Part shown: piece after piece, positions 16,862 through 28,198 of the stretch | Numbering within the stretch: position 1 is the first letter of the stretch | How the letters are laid out: each line of letters begins with the position of its first letter | From: Microcoleus sp. AS-A8 | GTDB taxonomy: Bacteria; Cyanobacteriota; Cyanobacteriia; Cyanobacteriales; Coleofasciculaceae | DNA length: 64,000 nt | Assembly (NCBI GenBank): GCA_039962225.1 | Contig: JAMPKV010000021.1 | Span: forward strand, 1-64,000 | Direction of reading: 5' to 3' | Translations under genes and position numbers: made by a program | Notes under the pieces: generated by a model | Told to the model about the DNA's origin: nothing | Databases searched by the model: none | Seen by the model: the letters and a program-made list of their open reading frames with translations, nothing else

Positions 16862-19800
16862 ATCTCAATCAATTTTTAGCTGAACTTGCCCAACGCGGTA
16901 TCAAATTGTGGTTAGAGGGTGATACGTTGCGTTTTCGCGCTCCCAAGGGGGTAATGACATCAGAAGATCGGGATTTACTGGTATTACATAAAGCAAAAAT
17001 TATTTCGTTGCTGTCCCAAAGCAATACAAGCACGAACGATACTGAACTAACAATTGTACCCGTCTTAGAACAACGGGAGATACCTCTGTCTTTTCCTCAA
17101 GAACAACTGTGGTTTTTGAGCCAGTTAGACCCAAATAACGTTTCTTACAACGAACTATTCGCTCTACGATTCTTGGGCGTACTGAACATCGTTGCACTAG
17201 AGCAAAGCCTGAACAAGATCGTCGCTCGCCATGCAGCTTTACGAACCAACTTTGCGACGGTTGACGGGCAGCCCGTTCAGGTCATTGCTGAAAGCTTGAT
17301 TTTGACAGTGCCAGTCATAGATTTAAGCAATCTACCTGCTAGTGACAGAGAAATAGAAGTTCAGCGATTAACAACGGAACAAGCCCAAAAACCCTTTAAC
17401 TTAGTTAGCGACCCCTTAATCCAAGCGACTGTACTTAAGCTAACAGACACAGAACATATATTCTTGCTGAGAACTCACCACATTGTCTGGGATGGTTGGT
17501 CATTAGGCATCATGTGGCGGGAGTTAGCAGCTTTCTACAATGACTTATCCCAAGAACTACCTCCACTCCCGGCTGAGTATCCAGACTTTGCGGTTTGGCA
17601 GAAGCAGTATTTGACGGGTGAGGCATTAGATTCCCTACAAACTTATTGGCAACAACAACTATTAGATGCACCTCCTCTATTAGAACTACCCACTGACCGA
17701 GTACGAGGAGTCACACAAACCTTTCAAGGAAAACATTATAGATTTGTCATTTCCAAGCCGCTCACCGAGGCTCTGATCGGTTTAAGTCGGCGGCAAAAAG
17801 TGACTCTTTTTATGACACTCTTAGCCGCGTTTCAAACATTACTTTACCGTTATACAGGGCAAAATGATATTGTAGTCGGTTCGCCCATTGCGAATCGCGA
17901 TCGCTCCGAATTTAAGGATTTGATTGGATATTTTGTTAATACGCTAGTATTACGCACTTGTTTGGCAGGAAACGCAAGCTTTGAGGATTTACTGTCTAGG
18001 GTGCGAAAAGTAACGCTCGGAGCATACGCTCATCGAGAGCTACCGTTTGAGAAATTAGTAGAGATATTGCAGCCAGAACGCTCTTTGAGTCACACACCAC
18101 TGTTCCAGGTGATGTTCATGCTGCTCGATGAATTACCCGAAATCCAAATGGAAGGCTTAAGGGTAAGTCCATTAGCAGTAGAAACTGGCATAACACACTT
18201 TGATTTGGCTTTGTTTATAGAGAAGACTTCATCGGGACTAATTGGAGAATGGGAATACAATACCGACTTGTTTGATGATGCCACGATCGCTCGGATGACA
18301 GGTCATTTCCAGACTTTGCTGGAGGGAATCGTAGCCAATCCTATTCAGCCGATTTCACAATTGCCACTGCTGACAGAAGCCGAGCGACAGCAGCTATTAA
18401 TCGAGTGGAATAATACCACAACAGACTATCCCCAGGATAAGTGTATCCATCAGTTATTTGAAGAGCAGGTGGCTCTAACACCTGATGCGGTGGCAGTGGT
18501 ATTTGAAGGGGAACAACTGACTTATCGAGAATTGAATGCAAGAGCCAACCAGTTGGCTCACTACCTGCAAAGCTTGGGAGTCGGGGCAGAAGTTTTAGTG
18601 GGCATCTGCGTTGAGCGTTCCTTTGAAATGATTGTAGGACTGTTGGGCATCCTCAAAGCGGGTGGTGCTTACGTCCCTATTGATCCAGCCTATCCAACTG
18701 ATCGCATCGCTTATATGCTCGATGATTCGCGGCTACCAGTTCTATTGACTCAACAAAAACTGGTCGCCTCGTTACCAAAGCATCAAGCACGGGTAGTCAG
18801 CTTGGATTGTGATTGGCAAGAAATCTCTGTGATGCCCGAACTTTCTCCCCAAAGTGATGTGACACCAGAGAACTTAGCTTATGTGATTTACACTTCCGGC
18901 TCAACCGGAAAGCCCAAAGGAGTTCTCATTGCTCACCGAGGATTGTGTAACCTAGCGCAGGCACAAATCAAGCTGTTTGACGTGCAGCCCGATAGTCGCG
19001 TTCTCCAGTTAGCAACATTCAGTTTTGATGCCTCTATCTGGGAAATTGTCATGGCTCTGTGTTCGGGGGCGCGGCTTTGTCTGGGAACGCTCCAGTCGCT
19101 GCAACCCGGACAACCTTTAGTGCGACTATTGCAACAGCACTCGATTACCCATCTTACTCTTGTGCCATCAGCACTTGCTGCTCTGCCGAATGAGGAGTTG
19201 CCAGCATTGCAAAATATCATCGTCGCAGGAGAGCCATGTCCGACTTCTTTGGTCGCTCAATGGGCAAAGGGACGGCGGTTCTTTAATGCTTACGGGCCAA
19301 CTGAATCCACTATCTGCGCTACGGTTGCACAAGGCTTTGAAGGCATGGACGTGCTACCGATTGGTCGTCCGATTGATAACACTCTTGTTTATATTCTCGA
19401 TCGCCATCTCCAACCCGTTCCTATAGGCGTTCCTGGGGAACTGCACATTGCCAGCGTCGGATTAGCACGAGGATATCTTAACCGTCCCGATTTGACGGCT
19501 GAGAAATTTATTCCCAATCCCTTTAGCAATGAGTTAGGTTCTCACCTGTATAAAACTGGAGATAAGGCTCGTTATTTACCAGACGGTAACATCGAGTTTT
19601 TGGGTCGCATTGACAATCAAGTGAAAGTTCGCGGCTTCCGCATCGAACTGGGAGAAATTGAAGCGGTACTCACCCAGCATCCCGGTGTGAGAGAGACTTC
19701 GGTTATTGCAAGAGTTAACAGTGCAGGTGACAACCAATTAGTCGCTTATATTGTGCCGCATCAGGAAAGAGTACCCACAATTAGTGACCTGCGCCGCTTC

Positions 19801-22800
19801 TTAAAAGAGCAATTGCCGGAGTACATGGTGCCAAGTGCTTTTGTTGTGCTGGAGGCACTGCCCCTGACACCTAATGGTAAAGTAGACCGTCGCGCCTTAC
19901 CCGCCCCTGATTTGCCCAAAGAACTGGAAGAGTCTTTTGTCGCTCCTCGAACTCCAATTGAGGAAATGCTAGCTAGCATTTGGGGTAACATCCTCTTAAT
20001 TGACTCTGTAGGCGTTCATGACAATTTCTTTACCTTGGGCGGACATTCCTTATTAGCCACCCAAGTAATTTCGAGGGTGCGCGATACGATATCCATCGAA
20101 TTACCATTACGCAGTTTGTTTGAAGCTCCCACGATTGCCGAATTAGCCGAGCGGGTTGAGAATTCGCTCAAGAACGGACAATCTGTACAAGCTCAACCTC
20201 TATTACCGATTCCCAGGTCAGAGTCCATCCCATTATCCTTCGCTCAAGCAAGGTTGTGGTTCCTCGATCGGTTACAACCAAACAGTGCCTTCTACAACAT
20301 CCCGCTTGCTTTGCGTCTTAGCGGTCAGCTCAATATAGCGGCGCTACAGAGCAGCATCAATACAATTATCCAGCGGCATGAAGCCTTACGCACCAACTTT
20401 GTAACCCAAGAAGGTCAACCCGTTCAAGTTATTGCCTCAACAAAGAATTTGAAACTGCTTGTTGTGGACTTACTTCATCTAAGAGAAAGCGAGCGAGAAA
20501 TCGAGGCGCAACGATTGGCAAATGAAGAAGCGAATCGACCTTTTAACCTGGAACGAGAGCCTTTACTCCGAGGTACGGTACTACAGCTAGGTGAAACAGA
20601 TTACGTCTTACTGCTCACCATGCACCACATTATTTCTGATGGTTGGTCGCTGGGCGTATTCGTGAGGGAATTAACTGAACTTTACAAAGCCTTCTGCACA
20701 GGAGCGCCTCCAAGTTTACCAGAGTTACCAGTACAATATGCCGACTTTGCGGTTTGGCAGCGGCAGTGGTTGCAAGGAGAAATACTAGTTCCCCAGCTTG
20801 ACTACTGGAAGGAACAACTATTAGACGCTCCGGCTTTATTAGAATTGCCGACCGACCGACCGCGACCTGCTGTTCAAACCTTCCGGGGAGGATATTACTA
20901 TACAGCCCTTTCTCTTGAATTGAGTGCGGAACTTACAGCTTTAAGCAAGCGGGCGGGAGTCACTCTGTTTATGACGCTATATGCAGCGTTTGGGACATTG
21001 CTCTACCGATACTCAGGGCAAGATGACATCGTAGTAGGAACGCCTGTCGCCAACCGCAACCGACGGGAAATTGAAGGGCTAATTGGCTTTTTTGTCAATA
21101 CCTTAGTGCTGCGTACCGACCTATCGGGCAACCCCAGTTTTGAGCAGTTACTTGGCAGAGTGAAGGAAGTGGCGCTCGGAGCTTACGCCCATCAAGACCT
21201 GCCATTTGAGCAGTTGGTAGAGGCATTGCAACCAACGCGAGATTTAAGCTACACGCCTTTGTTTCAGGTGATGTTTGCCCTTGACGACGCTTTAGTGCCT
21301 GCTGTGGAACTGCCTGAGTTAGCGGTAAGTTCTTATCCAGTAGAAATCGGCACAGCCAAGTTTGATTTAACCCTATCAATGGAGAGTACTGTTGATGGAT
21401 TGGTAGGAGTATGGGAATACAATACTGACCTGTTTGATGAGGTCACGATCGCTCGGATGGCCGGACATTTCCAGACTTTACTGGAAGCGCTCGCAGCCAA
21501 TCCTATTCAGCCGATTTCACAATTGCCCCTGCTGACACAACAAGAGCGCCACCAGCTATTAGTCGAGTGGAATAATACCACAACAGACTATCCCCAGGAT
21601 AAGTGTATCCATCAGTTATTTGAAGAGCAGGTGGCTCTAACACCTGATGCGGTGGCACTGATATTTGAAGGGGAACAACTGACCTATCGAGAGTTAAACG
21701 CCAGGGCAAATCAGCTAGCACATTACCTCCAAACACTGGGTGTAGAGCCAGAAGTTTTGGTGGGTATCTGCGTCGAGCGTTCCTTTGACATGATTGTAGG
21801 AATCTTGGGCATTCTCAAAGCGGGTGGTGCTTACGTCCCTATAGACCCCGCCTATCCGGGAGAGCGCATCGCTTATATGCTCGATGATTCACGGCTGCCA
21901 GTTTTACTGACTCAACAAAAACTGGTTGCCTCGTTACCAGAGCATCAAGCGCAAGTAACTTGTTTAGATTCTGATTGGGAAGAAATCTCTAAGGAAAGTG
22001 AATTTTCTCCTCTCAATAGCGTATCGCCGGAGAACTTGGCTTATGTAATTTACACCTCTGGGTCAACAGGGAAACCCAAAGGAGTTACTGTTCCTCACCG
22101 AGCAGTAAACCGTTTGGTACTTGATACAAACTACATCAACTTCCAATCAAAAGATGTAGTTGCTTTTGCCTCAAACTTCTCATTCGATGCGGCTACATTT
22201 GAGATTTGGGGAGCCTTACTTAACGGTGCAAAACTCGTTGTTATCACCAAAGATGTAGCACTTTCTCCTGATGAGTTTGCTGCTCAAATCCACTCGCAAG
22301 GCATCACCGTATTATTTTTGACTACTGCCTTATTCAATTTACTAGCAAGAGAAGTACCCTCAGTTTTTCAATCAGTGCGACACCTTCTATTTGGAGGAGA
22401 AGTTGTTGAGCCTTCAGGGGTCAAAGAGGTACTCAAGAAGGGTTCACCTCAGCGATTGCTTCACGTTTATGGACCGACCGAAAACACAACATTTACTACC
22501 TGGTATTTGGTAGAAGATGTTCCGGAAGAAGCTACAAGTATTCCGATCGGTCGTCCCATCGCCAATACACAGGTTTATTTATTAGATACTCAGTTGCAAC
22601 CTGTTCCGATCGGTGTTTCCGGAGAAATATACATTGGTGGTGATGGACTAGCCAGAGGCTACTTGAACCGTCCCGATTTAACTGATGAAAAATTCATCCC
22701 CAACCCCTTTAACGATGAACCGGGTTCGCACCTTTACAAAACAGGTGACTTAGCCCGTTATTTACCAGACGGTAACATTGAATTTCTCGGTCGTATCGAC

Positions 22801-25800
22801 AACCAAGTAAAAATACGCGGCTTCCGCATCGAACTGGGAGAAATTGAAGCGGTACTCACCCAGCATCCCGGTGTGAGAGAGACTGCGGTTATTGCTAGAG
22901 AAAACGCTACAGGCGACAAGCAATTAGTAGCTTATCTTGTCCCGCATCAGGAGCCAGCACCTACAAATAGTGACCTGCGCCGTTTCTTAAAAGAGCAACT
23001 GCCGGAGTACATGGTGCCAAATACTTTTGTGACTTTGGAGTCCTTGCCGCTGACACCCAATGGTAAAGTAGACCGTCGCGCCCTACCAGAACCCGAATTA
23101 CGACCCGAACTCTCACTCACTTTTGTCGCCCCTCGCACTCCTATTGAGGAAATGCTAGCCAACATCTGGGCTTGTGTCCTGGGTATTGAACAAGTGGGCG
23201 TTCACGATAATTTCTTTGAACTCGGTGGACATTCCTTACTAGCGGCTCAAATTATCTCTAGAGTGCGCGATACAATGTCCGTCGAATTACCATTACGCAG
23301 TTTGTTTGAAGCTCCCACTGTCGCCTCCCTCGCTGAACACGTTGAGAATTCGCTTCATAGCGGGCAATCTATACAAGCTCAACCGCTATTACCGATTCCA
23401 CGGTCAGGCAATATTCCATTATCCTTTGCTCAAGCTAGGTTGTGGTTCCTTGACCAATTACAGCCAAACAGTGCTTTCTACAATATCCCAATCGCGTTAC
23501 GTCTTAGCGGTCAGCTCAATATAGCGGCAATAGAGTCCAGCCTCAACGAAATTATCTGCCGTCATGAAGTTTTACGCACAAACTTCACAAAAGTGTCGGG
23601 GCAACCCGTTCAGGTTATCGCCTCAACTCTGAAATTGAAACTGCTTCAAGTAGACTTACAAAACCTGCCTTTTTGTGAGCGAGAAGTAGAGGTGCAACGA
23701 TTAGCAACGACGGAGGCACAGCGACCTTTTGACCTAGAGCGAGAGCCTTTAGTGCGAGCAAAGTTGCTACAGCTTGACGAGACAGAGTACGTCTTTTTGC
23801 TAACAGTACACCATATTATTTTTGATGGGTGGTCAACAGGCGTATTCTACGGAGAGTTAGCCGCACTCTATGAAGCCAAATGTAATGGTAAGCCAAAACT
23901 TTTACCAGAATTATCTGTACAATATGCTGACTTTGCGGTTTGGCAGCGTTATTGGTTAACTCCAGAGCTACTTGAAACGCAGCTTAACTATTGGAAGCAA
24001 CAACTATTGGGCGCTCCGGCTTTATTAGAATTACCCACCGACCGACCCCGAAAAGTGGTTCAAAGTTATCGCGGAGCGTATCAATCCTTCACCCTTTCTC
24101 TTGAGTTGAGCCAAGCACTTGCCGAGTTGAGCAAGCGAGCGGGAGTCACTCGATTTATGACGCTATATGCAGCGTTTGTGACCTTGCTCTACCGCTATAC
24201 AGGCTCCTCTGACATCGTAGTGGGTACGCCTGTGGCTAACCGCAATCGACAGGAAATCGAAGGGCTAATTGGCTTTTTTGTCAATACTTTAGCACTACGG
24301 ACTGATTTATCAGCAAATCCGAGTTTTGAACAGTTGCTTCGTCGAGTGCGGGAAGTAGCGATCGGGGCTTACGCGCATCAAGACCTGCCCTTCGAGCAGC
24401 TAGTAGAGGCATTGCAACCAGAGCGTTCCTTAAGCTATACGCCCCTGTTTCAGGTGATGTTTGCGCTCGACGAGAAGAGTGTGCCTTCAATGAAGCTGCC
24501 TGACTTAACTGTAAATGAGTTTTCTTTTGAAACGGAAACGACCAAGTTTGATTTGACCCTATCAATGGAGAATACTGTTGATGGATTGGTAGGAGGATGG
24601 GAATACAATAGCGACCTGTTTGATGCGGCAACCATCGCTCGGATGGCCGGACATTTCCAGACTTTACTGGAAGCGATCGCAGCCAATCCTATTCAGCCGA
24701 TTTCAGAATTGCCCCTGCTGACACAACGAGAGCGCCACCAGCTATTAATTGAGTGGAATAATACCACAACAGACTATCCCCAGGATAAGTGTATCCATCA
24801 GTTATTTGAAGAGCAGGTGGCTCTAACACCTGATGCGGTGGCACTGGTATTTGAAGGGGAACAACTCACATATAGGGAATTAAACCGACGCGCCAACAAA
24901 TTAGCTCACTACCTGCAAAGCTTGGGAGTCGGGCCAGAAGTTCTGGTGGGCATCTGTGTAGAACGTTCCTTTGACATGATTATAGGACTCTTAGGCGTAC
25001 TCAAAGCGGGTGGTGCTTATGTCTCTATAGACCCCGCCTATCCTCCTGAGCGCATTGCCTATATGCTCGATGATTCACGGCTGCCAGTTTTACTGACTCA
25101 ACAAAAACTGGTTGCCTCGTTACCAGAGCATCAAGCGCGGGTAGTCTGCTTAGATTGTGATTGGGAAGAAATCTCTGTGATGCCCGAACTTCCTCCCCAA
25201 AGTGACGTGACGCCAGAGAACTTAGCGTATGTAATTTACACCTCCGGCTCAACCGGAAAGCCCAAAGGAGTTCTGATTCCCCACTCTGGGCTGCTAAATC
25301 TGATTGGCTGGCACCAACGCGCCTTTAAGGTAACATCATTAGACCGAGCCACTCAGTTAGCAGGAACCGCCTTTGATGCCTCAGTATGGGAATTGTGGCC
25401 TTATTTGGCAGCAGGTGCGAGTATTTACTTGGTCGAGCCAGAGATTCTTCTATCTCCAGAAAAACTGCGTGATTGGCTACTGGCAAAAGATATAACAATT
25501 ACTTTTGTTCCCACCCCACTAGCAGAAAAGTTGTTGTCTGTGCAATGGTCGAAAGATATAGCTTTGCGAATCATGCTGACGGGTGGGGATAAGCTTCATC
25601 AGTATCCATCAGCTTCAATTCCCTTCAAGGTAGTCAATAACTACGGACCAACTGAGAACACTGTGGTCACGACTTCTGGGTTGGTTGTCTGCGATAGCAC
25701 AGATAATACATCACCTCACATTGGTCGTCCGATTGATAACACTCTTCTTTATATTCTCGATCGCTATCTCCAACCCGTTCCTATAGGCGTTCCTGGAGAA

Positions 25801-27939
25801 CTGCACATTGCTAGCATCGGACTAGCGCGAGGATACCTCAACCGTCCTGATTTGACTGAAGAAAAATTTATCCCCAATCCCTTTAGCAATGAACCGGGTT
25901 CTCGCCTCTACAAAACTGGAGATAAGGCACGTTATCTACCAGACGGTAACATCGAGTTTTTGGGTCGCATTGACAATCAGGTAAAAATTCGCGGCTTCCG
26001 CATCGAACTGGGCGAGGTTGAGGCAGCGATTACACAGCACCCAGCAGTGCGAGAAACTGTGGTCGTGGCGCGGGAAGATACCCCTGGCAACAAGCGCCTC
26101 GTAGCTTATGTCGTTCCCAAGGGAGAAGCTGTACAGGAGACAGTACCCCCCACTATCAATGAATTGCGTTCTTTCCTCAAAAACAAGCTGCCAGATTACA
26201 TGGTTCCCGGAGCCTTTGTCTTTTTGGAAACCATGCCCCTAACTCCCAACGGCAAAATAGATCGTCGCACCCTACCCGCGCCGGATAGCTCCCTCCGGGA
26301 ACTGGAAAATAATTTTGTCGCACCCAGCACCCCCACTGAAGAAACCCTAGCAGCTATCTGGGCGGAAGTTTTGGGACTGCAACAAGTAGGCATTCACGAC
26401 AACTTCTTTGAATTGGGTGGGCATTCTCTTCTAGCCACCTCTGTTATTTCTCGCATCCAGGAAGCCTTTAAGATTGAACTTCCCTTGCGCCATCTATTTG
26501 AAGCACCCACCATCGCTTCCTTGAGCCAGGTGATAGAAACTGTTCGTCAAGCTGGGTTCATTGAGCAATTTTCTAGCAGTATGACACAAGATGTCTTACC
26601 CCCTCTTGTACCCACAGCGCGAGATACGCACATACCTCTATCTTTTGCACAAGAGTATATATGGTATGTACAGCAATTAAATCCTGACAGTTGCATCTGC
26701 AACAGTGGTGTTCCTTTACGTTTCAATGGTTCGCTTTCTCCAGAAGTGTTGGAGAAGAGCATCAATGAGATTATCCGCCGTCACGAGATTTTGCGTACTA
26801 CCTTTACAGTTAAAGAAGGTCAACCGATGCAGGTCATCGCCCCATCCTTGACCCTACCGTTAAAGATAGTAGACTTACAAGACCTACCTGTTGCCGAGCG
26901 AGAAGCTTGTGCTCAAAGACTTGTTGCTGAAGAATTCCAGCACCACTTTGATTTAGCTAATGGTCCCCTAATCAAGACAACCTTGCTGCGGTTGGCTCGC
27001 CTAGAACATTGGTTGTTAATACCGATGCACCATATCATCACAGATGGCTGGTCAATCGGTATCTTTCTTCAGGAGTTAGAAACACTCTATAACGCTTTCT
27101 CAAACGGCTTGCCTTCTCCACTACCCGAAGTACCGCTTCAGTATGCGGACTTCGCTCTCTGGGAGCAAAAGCGGTTGAACGAACAGGTACTAGACAAGCA
27201 ACTGTCTTATTGGCTTCAAAAACTGGCTGATAGTCCACAACCACAAAATGTCCTACCGTCCCAGCAGCTACAACCTACTACTAATAGCAGACAAGCATCT
27301 TTCTTTTCTCTAGTTCTGCCAGAAAGTCTAGTTGCATCAATCTCAGCCTTAAGTCGTACACACGGAGTTACTACCTTTGCCATCATCATTACTGCTCTAA
27401 AGATACTCTTGTTCAAATGGAGCGGACAAACTGAAATTCTCGTAGTTGCTACAACTGGCAATCGCAGTACACCAGAAATCGAAAGAATACTCGGTTGCTT
27501 TATCAACGATGTTATTTTGCGCTCGCTTCTCGCGGACTCTCAAACAGGACTTACTCTTTTAGAGCAGGTCAAAGAAACAGTCAATGAAGCTATCAATCAT
27601 AAGGAGGTTCCCTTACAAAAAGTCATTGAAGCTGTTAGAAGCAAAAGAGAACTTACCCTAAGAGCAAGCGTTACTATGGAGCCTCCCGTACAGGGACTCG
27701 ATGGAATGTCAGAGTGGGAATTCATACCAGATTCGCCTAAGTGTGAACTGTGGGATGAGGAGATTCCTCTAGAACTTTATGTTTCTTCCCCGACTGAAGA
27801 TTCTCAAACCATCGAAATCGCTCTATTTTACAGTACAGAGTTGTTCACCAATGAAACCATAGAGCGCCTGTTTAGTTACTATCAGGAAATCCTACAGAAG
27901 CTTGTTGAATACCCCGAAACCAAGGTTTCTGAATTTTAG
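16858..27939 (+). CDS. Trimodular NRPS: dock-(C-A-PCP)x3-C
   Basis: 3693 residues. Residues 1-55 resemble a TubC-type docking domain (LNQFLAELAQRGIKLWLEGD). Three C-A-PCP modules follow, with intact condensation motifs HHIVWDGWS, HHIISDGWS and HHIIFDGWS, A domains starting near 527, 1582 and 2644, and carrier Ser in LGGHSLL near 1060, 2121 and 3186. A fourth condensation domain (HHIITDGWS near 3390) ends the protein; there is no thioesterase, reductase or epimerase. Specificity residues read by eye against GrsA are DAWTIAAICK (the Phe code), DAFFLGVTFK (Ile/Val type) and DAWFLGNVVK (the Leu code). Modules 1-3 share long near-identical DNA stretches, a sign of duplication or conversion. The terminal C domain could release the chain onto an external amine, or the line may be truncated. 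Confidence 0.93.
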   Translation: MNLNQFLAELAQRGIKLWLEGDTLRFRAPKGVMTSEDRDLLVLHKAKIISLLSQSNTSTNDTELTIVPVLEQREIPLSFPQEQLWFLSQLDPNNVSYNELFALRFLGVLNIVALEQSLNKIVARHAALRTNFATVDGQPVQVIAESLILTVPVIDLSNLPASDREIEVQRLTTEQAQKPFNLVSDPLIQATVLKLTDTEHIFLLRTHHIVWDGWSLGIMWRELAAFYNDLSQELPPLPAEYPDFAVWQKQYLTGEALDSLQTYWQQQLLDAPPLLELPTDRVRGVTQTFQGKHYRFVISKPLTEALIGLSRRQKVTLFMTLLAAFQTLLYRYTGQNDIVVGSPIANRDRSEFKDLIGYFVNTLVLRTCLAGNASFEDLLSRVRKVTLGAYAHRELPFEKLVEILQPERSLSHTPLFQVMFMLLDELPEIQMEGLRVSPLAVETGITHFDLALFIEKTSSGLIGEWEYNTDLFDDATIARMTGHFQTLLEGIVANPIQPISQLPLLTEAERQQLLIEWNNTTTDYPQDKCIHQLFEEQVALTPDAVAVVFEGEQLTYRELNARANQLAHYLQSLGVGAEVLVGICVERSFEMIVGLLGILKAGGAYVPIDPAYPTDRIAYMLDDSRLPVLLTQQKLVASLPKHQARVVSLDCDWQEISVMPELSPQSDVTPENLAYVIYTSGSTGKPKGVLIAHRGLCNLAQAQIKLFDVQPDSRVLQLATFSFDASIWEIVMALCSGARLCLGTLQSLQPGQPLVRLLQQHSITHLTLVPSALAALPNEELPALQNIIVAGEPCPTSLVAQWAKGRRFFNAYGPTESTICATVAQGFEGMDVLPIGRPIDNTLVYILDRHLQPVPIGVPGELHIASVGLARGYLNRPDLTAEKFIPNPFSNELGSHLYKTGDKARYLPDGNIEFLGRIDNQVKVRGFRIELGEIEAVLTQHPGVRETSVIARVNSAGDNQLVAYIVPHQERVPTISDLRRFLKEQLPEYMVPSAFVVLEALPLTPNGKVDRRALPAPDLPKELEESFVAPRTPIEEMLASIWGNILLIDSVGVHDNFFTLGGHSLLATQVISRVRDTISIELPLRSLFEAPTIAELAERVENSLKNGQSVQAQPLLPIPRSESIPLSFAQARLWFLDRLQPNSAFYNIPLALRLSGQLNIAALQSSINTIIQRHEALRTNFVTQEGQPVQVIASTKNLKLLVVDLLHLRESEREIEAQRLANEEANRPFNLEREPLLRGTVLQLGETDYVLLLTMHHIISDGWSLGVFVRELTELYKAFCTGAPPSLPELPVQYADFAVWQRQWLQGEILVPQLDYWKEQLLDAPALLELPTDRPRPAVQTFRGGYYYTALSLELSAELTALSKRAGVTLFMTLYAAFGTLLYRYSGQDDIVVGTPVANRNRREIEGLIGFFVNTLVLRTDLSGNPSFEQLLGRVKEVALGAYAHQDLPFEQLVEALQPTRDLSYTPLFQVMFALDDALVPAVELPELAVSSYPVEIGTAKFDLTLSMESTVDGLVGVWEYNTDLFDEVTIARMAGHFQTLLEALAANPIQPISQLPLLTQQERHQLLVEWNNTTTDYPQDKCIHQLFEEQVALTPDAVALIFEGEQLTYRELNARANQLAHYLQTLGVEPEVLVGICVERSFDMIVGILGILKAGGAYVPIDPAYPGERIAYMLDDSRLPVLLTQQKLVASLPEHQAQVTCLDSDWEEISKESEFSPLNSVSPENLAYVIYTSGSTGKPKGVTVPHRAVNRLVLDTNYINFQSKDVVAFASNFSFDAATFEIWGALLNGAKLVVITKDVALSPDEFAAQIHSQGITVLFLTTALFNLLAREVPSVFQSVRHLLFGGEVVEPSGVKEVLKKGSPQRLLHVYGPTENTTFTTWYLVEDVPEEATSIPIGRPIANTQVYLLDTQLQPVPIGVSGEIYIGGDGLARGYLNRPDLTDEKFIPNPFNDEPGSHLYKTGDLARYLPDGNIEFLGRIDNQVKIRGFRIELGEIEAVLTQHPGVRETAVIARENATGDKQLVAYLVPHQEPAPTNSDLRRFLKEQLPEYMVPNTFVTLESLPLTPNGKVDRRALPEPELRPELSLTFVAPRTPIEEMLANIWACVLGIEQVGVHDNFFELGGHSLLAAQIISRVRDTMSVELPLRSLFEAPTVASLAEHVENSLHSGQSIQAQPLLPIPRSGNIPLSFAQARLWFLDQLQPNSAFYNIPIALRLSGQLNIAAIESSLNEIICRHEVLRTNFTKVSGQPVQVIASTLKLKLLQVDLQNLPFCEREVEVQRLATTEAQRPFDLEREPLVRAKLLQLDETEYVFLLTVHHIIFDGWSTGVFYGELAALYEAKCNGKPKLLPELSVQYADFAVWQRYWLTPELLETQLNYWKQQLLGAPALLELPTDRPRKVVQSYRGAYQSFTLSLELSQALAELSKRAGVTRFMTLYAAFVTLLYRYTGSSDIVVGTPVANRNRQEIEGLIGFFVNTLALRTDLSANPSFEQLLRRVREVAIGAYAHQDLPFEQLVEALQPERSLSYTPLFQVMFALDEKSVPSMKLPDLTVNEFSFETETTKFDLTLSMENTVDGLVGGWEYNSDLFDAATIARMAGHFQTLLEAIAANPIQPISELPLLTQRERHQLLIEWNNTTTDYPQDKCIHQLFEEQVALTPDAVALVFEGEQLTYRELNRRANKLAHYLQSLGVGPEVLVGICVERSFDMIIGLLGVLKAGGAYVSIDPAYPPERIAYMLDDSRLPVLLTQQKLVASLPEHQARVVCLDCDWEEISVMPELPPQSDVTPENLAYVIYTSGSTGKPKGVLIPHSGLLNLIGWHQRAFKVTSLDRATQLAGTAFDASVWELWPYLAAGASIYLVEPEILLSPEKLRDWLLAKDITITFVPTPLAEKLLSVQWSKDIALRIMLTGGDKLHQYPSASIPFKVVNNYGPTENTVVTTSGLVVCDSTDNTSPHIGRPIDNTLLYILDRYLQPVPIGVPGELHIASIGLARGYLNRPDLTEEKFIPNPFSNEPGSRLYKTGDKARYLPDGNIEFLGRIDNQVKIRGFRIELGEVEAAITQHPAVRETVVVAREDTPGNKRLVAYVVPKGEAVQETVPPTINELRSFLKNKLPDYMVPGAFVFLETMPLTPNGKIDRRTLPAPDSSLRELENNFVAPSTPTEETLAAIWAEVLGLQQVGIHDNFFELGGHSLLATSVISRIQEAFKIELPLRHLFEAPTIASLSQVIETVRQAGFIEQFSSSMTQDVLPPLVPTARDTHIPLSFAQEYIWYVQQLNPDSCICNSGVPLRFNGSLSPEVLEKSINEIIRRHEILRTTFTVKEGQPMQVIAPSLTLPLKIVDLQDLPVAEREACAQRLVAEEFQHHFDLANGPLIKTTLLRLARLEHWLLIPMHHIITDGWSIGIFLQELETLYNAFSNGLPSPLPEVPLQYADFALWEQKRLNEQVLDKQLSYWLQKLADSPQPQNVLPSQQLQPTTNSRQASFFSLVLPESLVASISALSRTHGVTTFAIIITALKILLFKWSGQTEILVVATTGNRSTPEIERILGCFINDVILRSLLADSQTGLTLLEQVKETVNEAINHKEVPLQKVIEAVRSKRELTLRASVTMEPPVQGLDGMSEWEFIPDSPKCELWDEEIPLELYVSSPTEDSQTIEIALFYSTELFTNETIERLFSYYQEILQKLVEYPETKVSEF

Positions 27940-28198
27940 TGAGGTAAGGATAACTGATTTAAGGAGACGATTGAGTCATTCACGAAGAGACTCCTTGTGC
28001 AGGGGGAGGGGAGTTCTCGGAGCAGGGAGAAAGGGGGATGACGTTGATGGCTTTCATAAAGGATGTTGATAAAAATTCCCCTCTGCCTCCTGCCCCGTTC
28101 CCCCCTGCTTCTTGTTGAGTTGTGTTTTCGCACTCGCCTAGAGCGTCAAGTGGCATGAGTTGGGTGCAATCTCCAGAGCCAACTGCTGTTGTATAACT

